Positions 41,501-49,001 of a stretch of 58,077 nucleotides of DNA are shown one piece after another. Each line of letters starts with the position of its first letter. The stretch's first letter is position 1. Below the pieces are notes generated by a model. It was not told where the DNA came from and ran no database searches. It saw only the letters and a list, made by a program, of their open reading frames with translations. The translations under genes and the position numbers were made by a program. The DNA is taken from the NCBI GenBank assembly GCA_011526045.1, contig WYBE01000044.1, positions 1 through 58,077 on the forward strand, written 5' to 3'. This DNA is from Nevskiales bacterium (GTDB lineage: Bacteria; Pseudomonadota; Gammaproteobacteria; Steroidobacterales; GCA-2729495).

Positions 41501-41830
41501 CGAGGCTGCGCAGTTGTTGGCGCTCGCATTGACATAGCTGCTGCTGCCGCACGCGGGAGTGGTGCCCGTGGTGGAGAAATACAGGGCATTGGACTGGTAG
41601 CAGCCCGTGAACGTGACGTCCGGGTCCCAGTTCTGCTGGGTGAGCACCTTGCTGTCCATGCTGCCGGAGTTGTCATAGATGAACAGGATGTTCGGTTGCG
41701 CCCCGGTGAGCAGCGGGTTGGACGTGGCGACGAAAATCTCGGTGTCGTCCGCGGCGGCTGGCGGTACCGCGGCCAGGACGGCGAGCGAACCGAGCAACAC
41801 GGAAGCGAAACGACTGGCAAGAGTATTCAT
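38510..41830 (-). CDS. pilY1: Type IV pilus tip adhesin/assembly protein PilY1
   Basis: 1106 residues with a signal peptide (cleavage near AAADD, 28). An N-terminal von Willebrand A-like region has the MIDAS start IYDNSGSM (53-57). The C-terminal half is the PilY1 beta-propeller: VVIYGGTEAAPDATVYVATNDGYVHAFNP-type strands and a calcium-loop candidate DLDLDGHADRMYAADMGGRVWRF. PilY1 promotes pilus extension, adhesion and surface sensing. The Asp-rich DLTDDDDDGDSTD near 600 is a further possible calcium site. Position between minor pilins and pilE is standard. Confidence 0.95.
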   Translation of the reverse strand: MNTLASRFASVLLGSLAVLAAVPPAAADDTEIFVATSNPLLTGAQPNILFIYDNSGSMDSKVLTQQNWDPDVTFTGCYQSNALYFSTTGTTPACGSSSYVNASANNCAASVTPLRTIGAFSDRMLAWRDRNFGTDAWEALNSSARSRPLECQDDRGVHGGNSGGASDVYAANGATGPWDPNSNNEPNFNTDYTIWSGNWLNWSTSGGMVEKTRMEIVHEVTINLLDSLNSVNVGLMHFNYEQGGTVAHAIEDIATSRTSMKTAVNALAPETWTPLSEVMYEAANYYMGRNVDYGNVGPVRSVGPSRTSGTVWGATYKRPATLACQKNYIVYLTDGQPTRDLGATGKIKALPNFAANVTDPTCSGAAGSDGECLPDLAEYLYRHDLDGSLAGLQNVTTYTVGFGVDLLIGDTKFLEKTAELGGGKYFPATDTSTLQAALTSIVLDILDDASTYSTPTAPVNAFNRTENLSEVFVSVFAPSINRHWPGNLKKYRFSGGQLVDQNNVAAVDPATGFFKTTSRSFWSDEVDGDRVPKGGAANELPMHTARTLYTDVSGGDLTAADNAVTTVNSNLTAALIGAPPADRDAVINWARGLDLTDDDDDGDSTDIRHVMGDPLHVPPAVVIYGGTEAAPDATVYVATNDGYVHAFNPDDGSELWSYVPSEMLDRLYGLYLNETTTSRSYGLDGELRVYIDNNDYLPGVDVAGGERVILYFGMRRGGDTVYALDVTDRSKPKLLWKVNSADTGFENLGQTWSTPSIVKVDIGGTERKVAIFGGGYDDGQDLVGYRTDARGNAIYMVDAFTGELLWSAGNGSNHDLNLAAMEHSIPAAIKVIDLDLDGHADRMYAADMGGRVWRFDIFNGETGADLVQGGVLASLGAADLGPTPPVADVRRFYATPDVAQVVSHKRVFLSVSLGSGHREHPLDTGTNEEFYSLRDYNVFKQLTNDQYGAPITRSDLTDITSDTSPELPYDSLGWRLTLDQSPGEKVGSESITFQNSVFFTSFSPGGSGDACVAAGGLNRLYHISVLDGAPRTNQDGSTEPQPEDRYYTLAQGGFAPEPVIFFFNDDGGGSGNGGGPETPICVAGECPPVQLTNPPVRTRWNQDGAE

Positions 41831-41858
41831 GGATCGAAACCTCGTTGAGTCGGCTGGC

Positions 41859-42212
41859 TCAGCCGGCGGGGCTCAGTACGACGCGGGTCACGAAGCCGGT
41901 TTTCAGGCTGTAGAACACGGTGAGCAGGCGGTCGTCGTCGTCGGCTGCTTCGATCGCTGTGCGCAGTTGCTCGACTGCGACCGGCTCGCGCGATGGCGCG
42001 AGCAGGTAGCGGGTGCCGGCGTCGACGCGCAGTACGATGGGCTTGCAGCTGCTGCATTCACGGATCACGAGCTGGCCCCGCGGGTTCGACGGCAGGCGGA
42101 CGTCGCCGGCGGCGGCCTCGTAGGCGTCCTCGAGATTCGTCGCGTCGGCGAAGGCGGCTGCGCTCGCGACGGTCGCGGCGGCCACCAGGGCGAGGCGAAT
42201 GCGGTTCTTCAT
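41859..42212 (-). CDS. Small secreted protein between pilX and pilY1
   Basis: 117 residues with a signal peptide (cleavage near AAFA, 22). The mature part has a CSSC motif (RECSSCKPIVLRV) that may bind metal or form a disulphide, and ends FVTRVVLSPAG. It is not obviously PilY2, which in Pseudomonas follows pilY1. AAGGAG lies before the chosen ATG. It is embedded in the operon (28 bp from both neighbours), so a role in pilus tip assembly is likely. I do not recognise the family. Confidence 0.72.
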   Translation of the reverse strand: MKNRIRLALVAAATVASAAAFADATNLEDAYEAAAGDVRLPSNPRGQLVIRECSSCKPIVLRVDAGTRYLLAPSREPVAVEQLRTAIEAADDDDRLLTVFYSLKTGFVTRVVLSPAG

Positions 42213-42240
42213 GGCTTGGCTCCTTGCTGCCTTACGCGAT

Positions 42241-42705
42241 CTAGGACCCACCGGGGCAGATCACGTAGAACTCCTGGGTATTCGTGGACGTGGCGTTGCG
42301 GCTGGAAGTGCCGGTCGCGACGGTCTGGAAGTGGCAGGCGTCGAAGGTGGCGCTGCCGCTGCCGATGCTGAAGCCGCCGCGCAGCGGCGGGGTGGATTCC
42401 TGGTACGTCGTCCCGGCCTGGTAGCTGCCGATGAAATCCCCGTTGGGATCGCTGACGTTGGTCGCGGCGATGGCCGTGCCGCCCGGTGCGCTGGTGAAAC
42501 CGCCGGCGGCGAGCGACAGCTCCACGCCGGTCTCGGCCATCTGGAAGGCGTTCTCCGAGTACTGCGCGTTGCCGACCATGGCGAGGCCGAAGGTTGCGCC
42601 GCTCATGGTGGAGATCGCGAGCACGGAGAGCACCAGCAGCAGCACGAGCCCGATGATCAGGGTGGCGCCGCGTTGTCTGTTGCGGTTCGACTGTGGTCTG
42701 TTCAT
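42241..42705 (-). CDS. pilX: Minor pilin assembly protein PilX
   Basis: 154 residues. The N-terminus RQRGATLIIGLVLLLVLSVLAISTM is the PilX class III-like prepilin helix with no Glu at +5, as in PilX proteins generally. The C-terminal part has two cysteines (FDACHF, YVICPGG). It is part of the tip complex with PilV, PilW and FimU. A longer start at 42723 would overlap pilW; the shorter one at MNRPQSN is used. Confidence 0.9.
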   Translation of the reverse strand: MNRPQSNRNRQRGATLIIGLVLLLVLSVLAISTMSGATFGLAMVGNAQYSENAFQMAETGVELSLAAGGFTSAPGGTAIAATNVSDPNGDFIGSYQAGTTYQESTPPLRGGFSIGSGSATFDACHFQTVATGTSSRNATSTNTQEFYVICPGGS

Positions 42706-42709
42706 GGCA

Positions 42710-43708
42710 TTAGCCCCGGGCATTTCTCAGCAGCACGGTGCGGTTGACGAGCACCCGGCGGAAGTTGTCGTTCGGCGTGACATTGGCCATGTCCGCGTAG
42801 TTGTAGACGTTGCCGTCGACGAACCCCTGCTCGGGGTGTTCCGCGCGGAACATCAGCCACAGGCGCACGGCGACGATCTGCGCGCCATCGACGAAGGCGG
42901 GATTGGCCGGGTCGAGGATGGCGAGTGCGCCGTCGTTGGCGTGCACGAAGCGCTCGACGTCGTCGTCGCCGTCGGCGTCGAGCCCGAGCAGCACCTGGAA
43001 GTCTTCCACGCCCGGAATCAGCTCCTGGTCCTGGAGCACACCACCGGGGACGAGCACCTGCCGGCGCAGCGAGGGCACGTTCGGCCCGAGCGAGGATTGC
43101 GACGAAACGTAGTAGGCCTGCGTCTGCCAGTCGAAGGTGCAGGCGGGTGTCGCGGCGGGGCAGGCGAAGGGCACGGCGCCGGTATCGAATACGGTCGAGC
43201 CCATGCGATTGCTCTGCAGCTGGATTACGGTGTTCGCCGCAGCCTGCGGCTGCCCGCTCGCATGACGGACCACCAGCACGTCGCTGCCGGGCTGGAATGC
43301 ATTGGCGAACACCGGGCAGGGCAGGGTGTTGACGCCGTTGGAGGCTTCCACGCCGAGCTGCGGGTCGAGCGCCCAGTTGGTGACGTCCGTGCCGTCCTCG
43401 CAGGTCGCCGTGGTGCCGTTCGGTGCGGTGACGAAGGTGGGATCGCTGTGCAGGCCCCAGTTGCCGGCCAGGCGGATGTCCGGCTGCATGGTGTTCAGCG
43501 CGAAGCGCACGGCTTCCTGCATGCGCTCGACCGCGTCGTTGGTGCGGAAGGTGGTGCGCGACTGCGCGAAGATCGAGATGACGCCGATCATCAGGAAGGC
43601 GCCGATCACCATCGTGACCAGCATCTCGATCAGGGTCAGTCCGGTTTCGAGACCGCGTGCGCCTGATGCGCCCTGCCGTGAAGTCATGCCGGCGGTCACC
43701 TTGCTCAT
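42710..43708 (-). CDS. pilW: Minor pilin PilW
   Basis: 332 residues. The prepilin site is ETG|LTLIEMLVTMVIGAFLM with Glu at +5. The length and the pattern of a large C-terminal domain with VLVVRHASG and VRLWLMFR segments match PilW. The start codon overlaps the pilV stop (ATGA). Together with PilV, PilX and FimU it primes pilus assembly. Confidence 0.92.
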   Translation of the reverse strand: MSKVTAGMTSRQGASGARGLETGLTLIEMLVTMVIGAFLMIGVISIFAQSRTTFRTNDAVERMQEAVRFALNTMQPDIRLAGNWGLHSDPTFVTAPNGTTATCEDGTDVTNWALDPQLGVEASNGVNTLPCPVFANAFQPGSDVLVVRHASGQPQAAANTVIQLQSNRMGSTVFDTGAVPFACPAATPACTFDWQTQAYYVSSQSSLGPNVPSLRRQVLVPGGVLQDQELIPGVEDFQVLLGLDADGDDDVERFVHANDGALAILDPANPAFVDGAQIVAVRLWLMFRAEHPEQGFVDGNVYNYADMANVTPNDNFRRVLVNRTVLLRNARG

Positions 43709-44181
43709 AGCTGCACCGTCAGGGTGTAGTCGAGCGGCAGGGGCACGGCCGGCTCGGTCCAGAGGATCGCGATCGTGTAGGCGTTGCTGCCTGCGCCCGG
43801 GACCACGCCGATGTTGGCGTTGCCGGCCGGCAGCCGCGCCTGGACCGCCTGCTGCCAGCAGAACAGGTCGTCGGCGGCAAGCTGCGCGGGTGCGAGATTC
43901 GCGGCATCGTCGCGGCAGTCATTGGCTGCGCCGGCGCCGGCGTAGGCCGCCCCGGCAGTCGGATTGGCGCGGATCCGGTCGGCCATGTCGGCGGCAAGCC
44001 CGATCGCCGTCATGCGATAGATCGAGGTGCGTCCGGCGCGCAGCCCCTCGACGTACAGTGCGGCGATCCCCAGCATGCCGACGGAGATCACCACCATGGC
44101 GACCAGCACCTCGACCAGGGTGAAGCCGCGCTGGCGACGGGAGCCGGTGCGGCGGGTCAGCGCATGTTCACGGGTATTCAT
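43705..44181 (-). CDS. pilV: Minor pilin PilV
   Basis: 158 residues. Prepilin site RQRG|FTLVEVLVAMVVISVGMLGIAALYVEGLRAGR is nearly diagnostic of PilV. It contains ADRIRANP, also a PilV hallmark, and two cysteines (NDCRDD, LFCWQQ). ATG codons at 44187 and 44181 are both possible; GAGG lies upstream of both. Confidence 0.93.
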   Translation of the reverse strand: MNTREHALTRRTGSRRQRGFTLVEVLVAMVVISVGMLGIAALYVEGLRAGRTSIYRMTAIGLAADMADRIRANPTAGAAYAGAGAANDCRDDAANLAPAQLAADDLFCWQQAVQARLPAGNANIGVVPGAGSNAYTIAILWTEPAVPLPLDYTLTVQL

Positions 44182-44193
44182 CACCATCAGTCC

Positions 44194-44817
44194 TCAACAG
44201 CCGCCGACGGGGTTGCCCTGCACTTCGGCACGGGTGCGGTAGACCTGCGGGCGGCCGGTTACGCCGACGGCGATCCAGCGGCCGGCAGCGATCTCGGCGC
44301 CGTCGACGTCAGTGCCGGTGCTCGCGTCGCCGCGATCGTCGCAGAGCTGGATATTGCTGAACGGCAGCCCGACCGCCGCCGTCTGCGGGAAGCCGTTGCC
44401 GCCGTACTGCATGTAGTTCGTGGCGCCCGGATCGATGCCGAAGCTGACGCCGTCGGGCAGCGGCGCGTGGGTGAGCACCACGGCGTCACCCGCGTCCACG
44501 CCGACATTGCCGTTGGCATCGAAGAAGACGATCCAGCCGGCGCCGCCGCCGAGATCGCAGTCGGGGTTCGCGCTGTCCCAGGTGCTGCTGCCGCAGATCG
44601 TGACCGTGCCACGGCGTTTCACTGCCTCGGTCCGGGCGACGTGGATGGAGGTCACCAGGTCGTTGGCGGAGGCTGCCATGCGGTTGCCGGCGAGGAATGC
44701 CCTGAAGTTCGGCACGCCGATGCCGAGCACCACGGCGGCGATCGTGATCGTCACCAGGAGTTCCAGCAGGTTGAAGCCCTGCTGACGCCCGAGCGAAGTG
44801 GTGCTAAGCGCGTTCAT
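44194..44817 (-). CDS. fimU: GspH/FimT family minor pilin (FimU-like)
   Basis: 207 residues. Prepilin site RQQG|FNLLELLVTITIAAVVLGIGVPNF with Glu at +5, then SIHVARTEAVKRRGTVTICG as in FimT/FimU/GspH. The C-terminus has further cysteines (IQLCDD and final GGC). The ATG overlaps the stop of the preceding fimT-like gene by four bases. The FimU name is by position in the cluster; GspH-like is the safe family call. Confidence 0.85.
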   Translation of the reverse strand: MNALSTTSLGRQQGFNLLELLVTITIAAVVLGIGVPNFRAFLAGNRMAASANDLVTSIHVARTEAVKRRGTVTICGSSTWDSANPDCDLGGGAGWIVFFDANGNVGVDAGDAVVLTHAPLPDGVSFGIDPGATNYMQYGGNGFPQTAAVGLPFSNIQLCDDRGDASTGTDVDGAEIAAGRWIAVGVTGRPQVYRTRAEVQGNPVGGC

Positions 44818-45377
44818 GCTCCGGAGGTCCTGCACGGTGCGAGGGATCCGTCACGCCGTTTTTCGGCGAGCGCCGGCAGCCCGTTCGGCCGCACGATCAC
44901 CACGCGCGCAGCGGCGTCTGCGCCGGGTTCACAGAATGCGAATTCGCCGCTCAGCTGTTGCGGGGTCGCGCCCATGGCGCGTCCGTTGGGGCGGTAGCTG
45001 AAGGCGCGCGGGAATTCGCGAGAGCTCAGCTCCTGTCCCGGCAGCGCGCCTACGGCGTCGAGCAGCAGGTCGCCGGGGTCGCGCGTGCCGTCGTGGTTCT
45101 CGTCCAGGAATGCGATCCAGCCGCGCTCCCAGTGTTCGTTGCCGCAGTGCTCGCCATCGGCGCTCGCGCAGACGAACACCGGCCGGTTGCGGGTCAGCGC
45201 TTCGCTGCGGGCGAGATGCATGGTCGCGACGAGTTCGTTGACCGCGGTCGCCTGGCGATTGCTCTCGACCAGCGCCTGGGTGCCGGGCACGGCGAGCGAC
45301 AGGCCGATGCCGACCACTGCGAGGGTGGTCATGGTCTCGCCGAGCGTGAAGCCGCGCTGTCGATGGCGGAATTTCAT
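44814..45377 (-). CDS. fimT: GspH/FimT family minor pilin (FimT-like)
   Basis: 187 residues. Prepilin site RQRG|FTLGETMTTLAVVGIGLSLAVPG with Glu at +5; MHLARSEALTRNRPVFVC is the GspH/FimT block; paired cysteines occur in the C-terminal half (HCGNEH, FCEPG, APCRT). It is the first gene of the pilin operon; the operon promoter should lie in the 485 bp upstream. Two FimT/FimU-type proteins in tandem mirror Pseudomonas fimT-fimU. Confidence 0.87.
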   Translation of the reverse strand: MKFRHRQRGFTLGETMTTLAVVGIGLSLAVPGTQALVESNRQATAVNELVATMHLARSEALTRNRPVFVCASADGEHCGNEHWERGWIAFLDENHDGTRDPGDLLLDAVGALPGQELSSREFPRAFSYRPNGRAMGATPQQLSGEFAFCEPGADAAARVVIVRPNGLPALAEKRRDGSLAPCRTSGA

Positions 45378-45862
45378 GCCTGCCGTGCCTTGCCTGGTGG
45401 CCTTGGGTCGGGGCGCAGAGTAGGCAGCCGCAGCGGCTCAATCTTTGAAGTAGTTCACGCCAGGTCTCCCGCCGGGGGGCTGCTGGGGCCCTGGCCGCGG
45501 CGCCCGGCCGGGTATTGATTGGGCTGGATTGGTAATTAAAAACACTATTTAAATAAACGAGTTATATGACTAACGAAGAAATATTCTGATGCAGGCCCCA
45601 GGTATCCCCACGGCCCGCTTTTGTGACGGCGATCACGAAATGAACCTGCGCCGACGCGTGACGACGGGCGTTGCCTGCACCCGGACGTGCGGTTGCGCGC
45701 GGAACATTCTGTAATCCGCGTCGGCGCACGCTGCGCAGTTGCCGGCCGGCGTTTCGTCCCCGCTGGCGCCGGCATGAGGCGGGTAGCGATTGGTATTATC
45801 ATCATGACAATAGGCTTAAGTGGCGGAAGGCGGCGCGGGGGAGCGCCGGTTCGTGACGGCTC
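45378..45862. other. Divergent intergenic region upstream of the pilin operon
   Basis: These 485 bp separate the leftward pilin operon from the rightward membrane/MFS pair. An AT-rich patch at 45530-45592, rare in this GC-rich window, is a likely promoter zone for the pilin operon. A CRP/Vfr-like site lies at 45622-45637. TATTAT at 45792-45797 and the words ATCATGACAATAGGCT at 45800-45815 lie before the membrane gene. No coding sequence was seen. Confidence 0.6.
45622..45637. promoter_or_regulatory. CRP/Vfr-like binding site
   Basis: TGTGA-CGGCGA-TCACG matches the TGTGA-N6-TCACA consensus at nine of ten positions. It lies 245 bases before fimT and 226 bases before the membrane gene. In Pseudomonas the CRP homologue Vfr controls minor pilin operons; which of the two promoters is served here is not shown. 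Confidence 0.6.
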
Positions 45863-46528
45863 GTGTTCGACTCTTATGACTGGCTGCGCTTCGCACACGT
45901 GGTGCTGTTTGCCTACTGGCTCGGCGCGGACCTCGGTGTTTTTCTCGCCGGCGGCGTGATGTCGCGGCGTGGCCTGCCCGTGCCCGAGCGCAACCGGGTG
46001 CGCAGCCTGCTGATGGACATCGATCTCGCGCCGCGCATCGCGTTGATCGGCATGCTGCCGGTCGGTTTCCAGATGGCGCTCGCCTGGGGCGCGCCGTTGC
46101 CCGCTGCATGGCTGCCGGCTTTGTGGTTGCTTGCGGCGGCCTGGATCGGCCTGGCACTGGTCATCCACTTCGGCCACAGCCGGGTGCCGGTTGCGCGGCT
46201 GCTTTCGCTCGATCTCGGGTTGCGGATACTCCTGCTTACCGCGTTCACCGCGCTCGCCTGGCGCGAGTGGGGTGGTGGCGCGAGCGGCGAGACTCCACGC
46301 TGGCTGGTCCTCAAATTCCTGGTGATGGCGGCGATCGTGGTGGACGGCATGGTGCTGCGCGTCTACAGCGGCCAATGGCGCCTGGCGATGGCGCGTTTCG
46401 CCGCGGGCGACGTTGCCGGTGGCGAGGTGTTGCTGAAGGTGCGACGACGCAAGGCCGCGGCTGCGGCACTGGTGATGTGGGGGCTGGTGGCGGTGGCGGC
46501 GTTTCTCGGCGCCGTCAAACCGCTATGA
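45863..46528 (+). CDS. Integral membrane protein, CopD-like
   Basis: 221 residues from a GTG. Four to five membrane segments lie near 8-28, 50-70, 78-100, 110-130 and 198-217. The first helix, LRFAHVVLFAYWLGADLG, has a buried histidine and the WLG/GAD pattern seen in CopD and related haem or copper membrane proteins. This is a resemblance, not a confident family call. It ends 13 bases before the MFS-cytochrome c gene and is very likely co-transcribed with it, which makes a redox partnership attractive. Confidence 0.72.
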   Translation: MFDSYDWLRFAHVVLFAYWLGADLGVFLAGGVMSRRGLPVPERNRVRSLLMDIDLAPRIALIGMLPVGFQMALAWGAPLPAAWLPALWLLAAAWIGLALVIHFGHSRVPVARLLSLDLGLRILLLTAFTALAWREWGGGASGETPRWLVLKFLVMAAIVVDGMVLRVYSGQWRLAMARFAAGDVAGGEVLLKVRRRKAAAAALVMWGLVAVAAFLGAVKPL

Positions 46529-46541
46529 AGGCCAGGCTGCC

Positions 46542-48524
46542 GTGAGCGCAGGCGAGAACGGCGGCGGGCAGGCAGCTCTGTCGGGCCTGCGCGTGCTCTC
46601 GATCATGAGCGTGCTGCTGCTGGCTACCGCCATGGCGAGCCTCGATTCGAGCTTCATGCCGCTCGCTTTCCCCGACATGATCGATGACCTGGACTCGAGC
46701 ACCAACGAGATCGTCTGGGTGGCGCTCGGTTACCTGGTGACGGCCACCGGCCCGATGCTGCTCGCGGCGCGGCTCGGCGACGCCTTCGGTCACGCGCGGT
46801 TATTCCAGTTCGGCACGGTGGTGTATTCGCTCGCGATGATCGCCTGCACGTTTGCCCCGGACGTCGCGGTGCTGATCGGCCTGCGGCTGATCCAGGGGTT
46901 CGGCATGGCACTGTTCCTGCCGGCCACCTTCACGATCGCCACGCGCATCTACGGGCCCGAGCGACGCGGGCGCGCGCTCGGCTGGCTGCAGGCAGCCAAT
47001 GCGCTCGGCTTCATTCTCGGGCCGATCTTCGCCGGCTGGCTGCTCGACGCCTACGACTGGCGCGCGACGTTCGCCAGTCGCATCCCGCTCGCGCTGCTGA
47101 TCATCGTGCTGGCGCTCGCGTCGTTCGGCGCGCACCGTACGATGGCCCTGCCGGGCGCGAGCCGGCGCTTCGATCTCGCCGGGGCGGGCTATCTCACGCT
47201 CGCCCTGTTCGGCATTCTTTTCGGTTGCACGCAACTGCCCGTGGAGGACAACCACCTCGATCCTTGGTCGTGGCTGGTGTTCATCGCGGGGTTCGCCTTT
47301 GCAGTGGCGTTCCTGCGGCACGAGCGGCGCGAGGCCGAACCCCTGATCGACTTCAGGCTGTTCACTGCGAACCCCGAGTTCACCCGCGCTGCAGTGGCGT
47401 TTACCGCGATGTTCGCGAGCCTGCCGTTGACGCTGTTCGTACTGCCCATCGTACTCATCAACGCACTCGAGATGCGCGCCTGGGAGGTGGGCATGCTGAT
47501 GGCGATCTCGGCGTTCTTCACCACGTTCATGAGTCCGGTGGCTGGCTGGGCCTCCGATCGCTTTCGTCCGGAACTGATGAGCAGTACCGGCGCCCTGGTA
47601 CGCGGCACCGGCTACCTCCTGCTGCTCGGGATCAGCGCACAGTCCGGTTTCAGCGCGGTGCTCCTGCCGCTGGTCGTGATCGGTATCGGCACCGGGTTGT
47701 TTTTCTCACCCAACAACGCATTGCTCCTGGCCCATGCGCCGCCCGAGCGGGCGGGCATGGTCTCGGGTTTGTTCGGCACCTTGCGGCAGACAGGCTATGC
47801 AACCGGTTTTGCGCTGATCGCGAGCCTGTTCACCGTGATCCAGTCTGCGTTCGAGACCAACTGGGCGTATTCCGCGCTGGGCCGACTGCCGGAAACCATC
47901 GCCGGGCAGCTCGCAGCGGTGTTCGAGGGCGGCGGCATCTGGTCGCCCGAGCTCCTGATCTTCATCCTGCGTGTTGCAGTGCTGGTCTGCACCGCGATCG
48001 TCGGCATGAGCCTGCTCAATTCCCTGCCGGCGCTGCGCATGAACTGGCGCCGCCAGCTCGCCGGCGCGATGACACTGGCGCTGCTGGCAGGTGTCGGCAG
48101 CTATGCGCTCGCCGTCATCGTCCCCGGCGCGCTCGCGGTCACCGCGGCCGACCGGGCGGTCGCCGCGGAGCAGGCGCCGCCGGCGGTCGCTGCGTTCGGG
48201 CAGGCCCAACGAGCAGGGCCGGGAGCAGCAGCGGTTGCCGCGAGGTCAGAGGCAGTCACCACGGCCTACGCGCAGTACTGCGCGGCCTGTCACGGGCCTG
48301 ATCGTCGGGGGCTGCCCGGTCTTGGCGTCAGCCTGCGTGATTCGGCACTGGTCAGGGGAGGCGATGCCGGCCGACTGGTGGAATTCCTGCGCGCGGGCCG
48401 GGCGGCCGACGCTCCGGCGAGCCGGACGGGTCGTGCGATGCCGGCCTTTGGCTGGCTGCCGGAGGACACGCTCGGCCGGATCGTGGCCGAAATCAGTGGG
48501 GCCGAAACGGAAAACGACAAGTGA
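46542..48524 (+). CDS. MFS transporter (DHA2-like) fused to a C-terminal cytochrome c domain
   Basis: 660 residues from a GTG. Residues about 15-505 are a 14-segment drug:H+ antiporter-type MFS protein, with ALGYLVTATGPMLLAARLGDAFG after helix 2, RLIQGFGMALFLPATF and GWLQAANALGFILGPIFAGWL (motif C). A 15th hydrophobic segment (about 515-540, LAGAMTLALLAGVGSYALAVIVPGAL) and a linker lead to a class I cytochrome c: CAACH with Cys580, Cys583 and His584, and probable axial Met633 in GRAMPAFG. With a cytoplasmic N-terminus, 15 segments place the haem in the periplasm, as c-type maturation needs. Substrate unknown. Confidence 0.88.
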   Translation: MSAGENGGGQAALSGLRVLSIMSVLLLATAMASLDSSFMPLAFPDMIDDLDSSTNEIVWVALGYLVTATGPMLLAARLGDAFGHARLFQFGTVVYSLAMIACTFAPDVAVLIGLRLIQGFGMALFLPATFTIATRIYGPERRGRALGWLQAANALGFILGPIFAGWLLDAYDWRATFASRIPLALLIIVLALASFGAHRTMALPGASRRFDLAGAGYLTLALFGILFGCTQLPVEDNHLDPWSWLVFIAGFAFAVAFLRHERREAEPLIDFRLFTANPEFTRAAVAFTAMFASLPLTLFVLPIVLINALEMRAWEVGMLMAISAFFTTFMSPVAGWASDRFRPELMSSTGALVRGTGYLLLLGISAQSGFSAVLLPLVVIGIGTGLFFSPNNALLLAHAPPERAGMVSGLFGTLRQTGYATGFALIASLFTVIQSAFETNWAYSALGRLPETIAGQLAAVFEGGGIWSPELLIFILRVAVLVCTAIVGMSLLNSLPALRMNWRRQLAGAMTLALLAGVGSYALAVIVPGALAVTAADRAVAAEQAPPAVAAFGQAQRAGPGAAAVAARSEAVTTAYAQYCAACHGPDRRGLPGLGVSLRDSALVRGGDAGRLVEFLRAGRAADAPASRTGRAMPAFGWLPEDTLGRIVAEISGAETENDK

Positions 48525-48629
48525 TGCGCGGGAGCACCCGCTGTTCGCCCGCTCGCCATGTTGCCGCCGCTGGATTCTGCCCGGCGGCTCCTCGCGACCA
48601 ATGAGGCAGCGGTCCCCGCGGTGCGTGGG

Positions 48630-48815
48630 TCACTCGTCGCTGGGCGGTGGTTCCTCGCGACGCCGCGGGCGCACGCCGGGCCGGTTGCGGCGCGGCGGCT
48701 CGCTGTCGTCGTCGTGCTCGTGCTGGGCGTAGAAGCGCTCGACGACGTGGTCCGAAGACAGCTTTTCCTCGCCGTCCTCCCACAGTTCCTCGTCAATTTT
48801 GCGCGGGCGGTTCAT
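48630..48815 (-). CDS. Small charged protein of unknown function
   Basis: 61 residues, acidic N-terminal half (KIDEELWEDGEEKLSSDHVVERFYAQHEHDDD-type composition) and an Arg/Pro-rich C-terminus. No signal peptide or membrane segment. GGGAGG precedes the ATG at suitable spacing. Its coding pattern is plausible but short; family unknown. Confidence 0.55.
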   Translation of the reverse strand: MNRPRKIDEELWEDGEEKLSSDHVVERFYAQHEHDDDSEPPRRNRPGVRPRRREEPPPSDE

Positions 48816-48829
48816 TGCCGTATGCCTCC

Positions 48830-48958
48830 CTATCGGGCTTGCTCCAGGAAGATTTCGCAATGCTGATGGTGCATGGGTAGCCGGATGGCGGCGGGCAGCC
48901 AGTGGGCCGTATTGCCGACGGACGGTGCGGCGAGATCCGGGAGGAGGTGCGGTTGCAT
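48830..48958 (-). CDS. Very short open frame, doubtful
   Basis: 42 codons starting MQPHLLPDLAAP and ending CEIFLEQAR, 14 bases upstream of the preceding small gene. It is rich in His and Pro and GGAGAGG-like spacing is absent; it could be a leader peptide or chance. Reported because it fits the gap between two likely small genes. Confidence 0.2.
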   Translation of the reverse strand: MQPHLLPDLAAPSVGNTAHWLPAAIRLPMHHQHCEIFLEQAR

Positions 48959-49001
48959 GTCGTGTCGCGCACGCGGCGGCCAGCGCGGGCGAGCCATGGG
49001 C

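Noticed and set aside
37943..41848. A 1301-codon open frame on the plus strand opposite pilY1
   Set aside because: It is a by-product of GC-rich codon use opposite a real 1106-residue PilY1. Its composition is His/Arg/Val repeats with no motif and no ribosome site.
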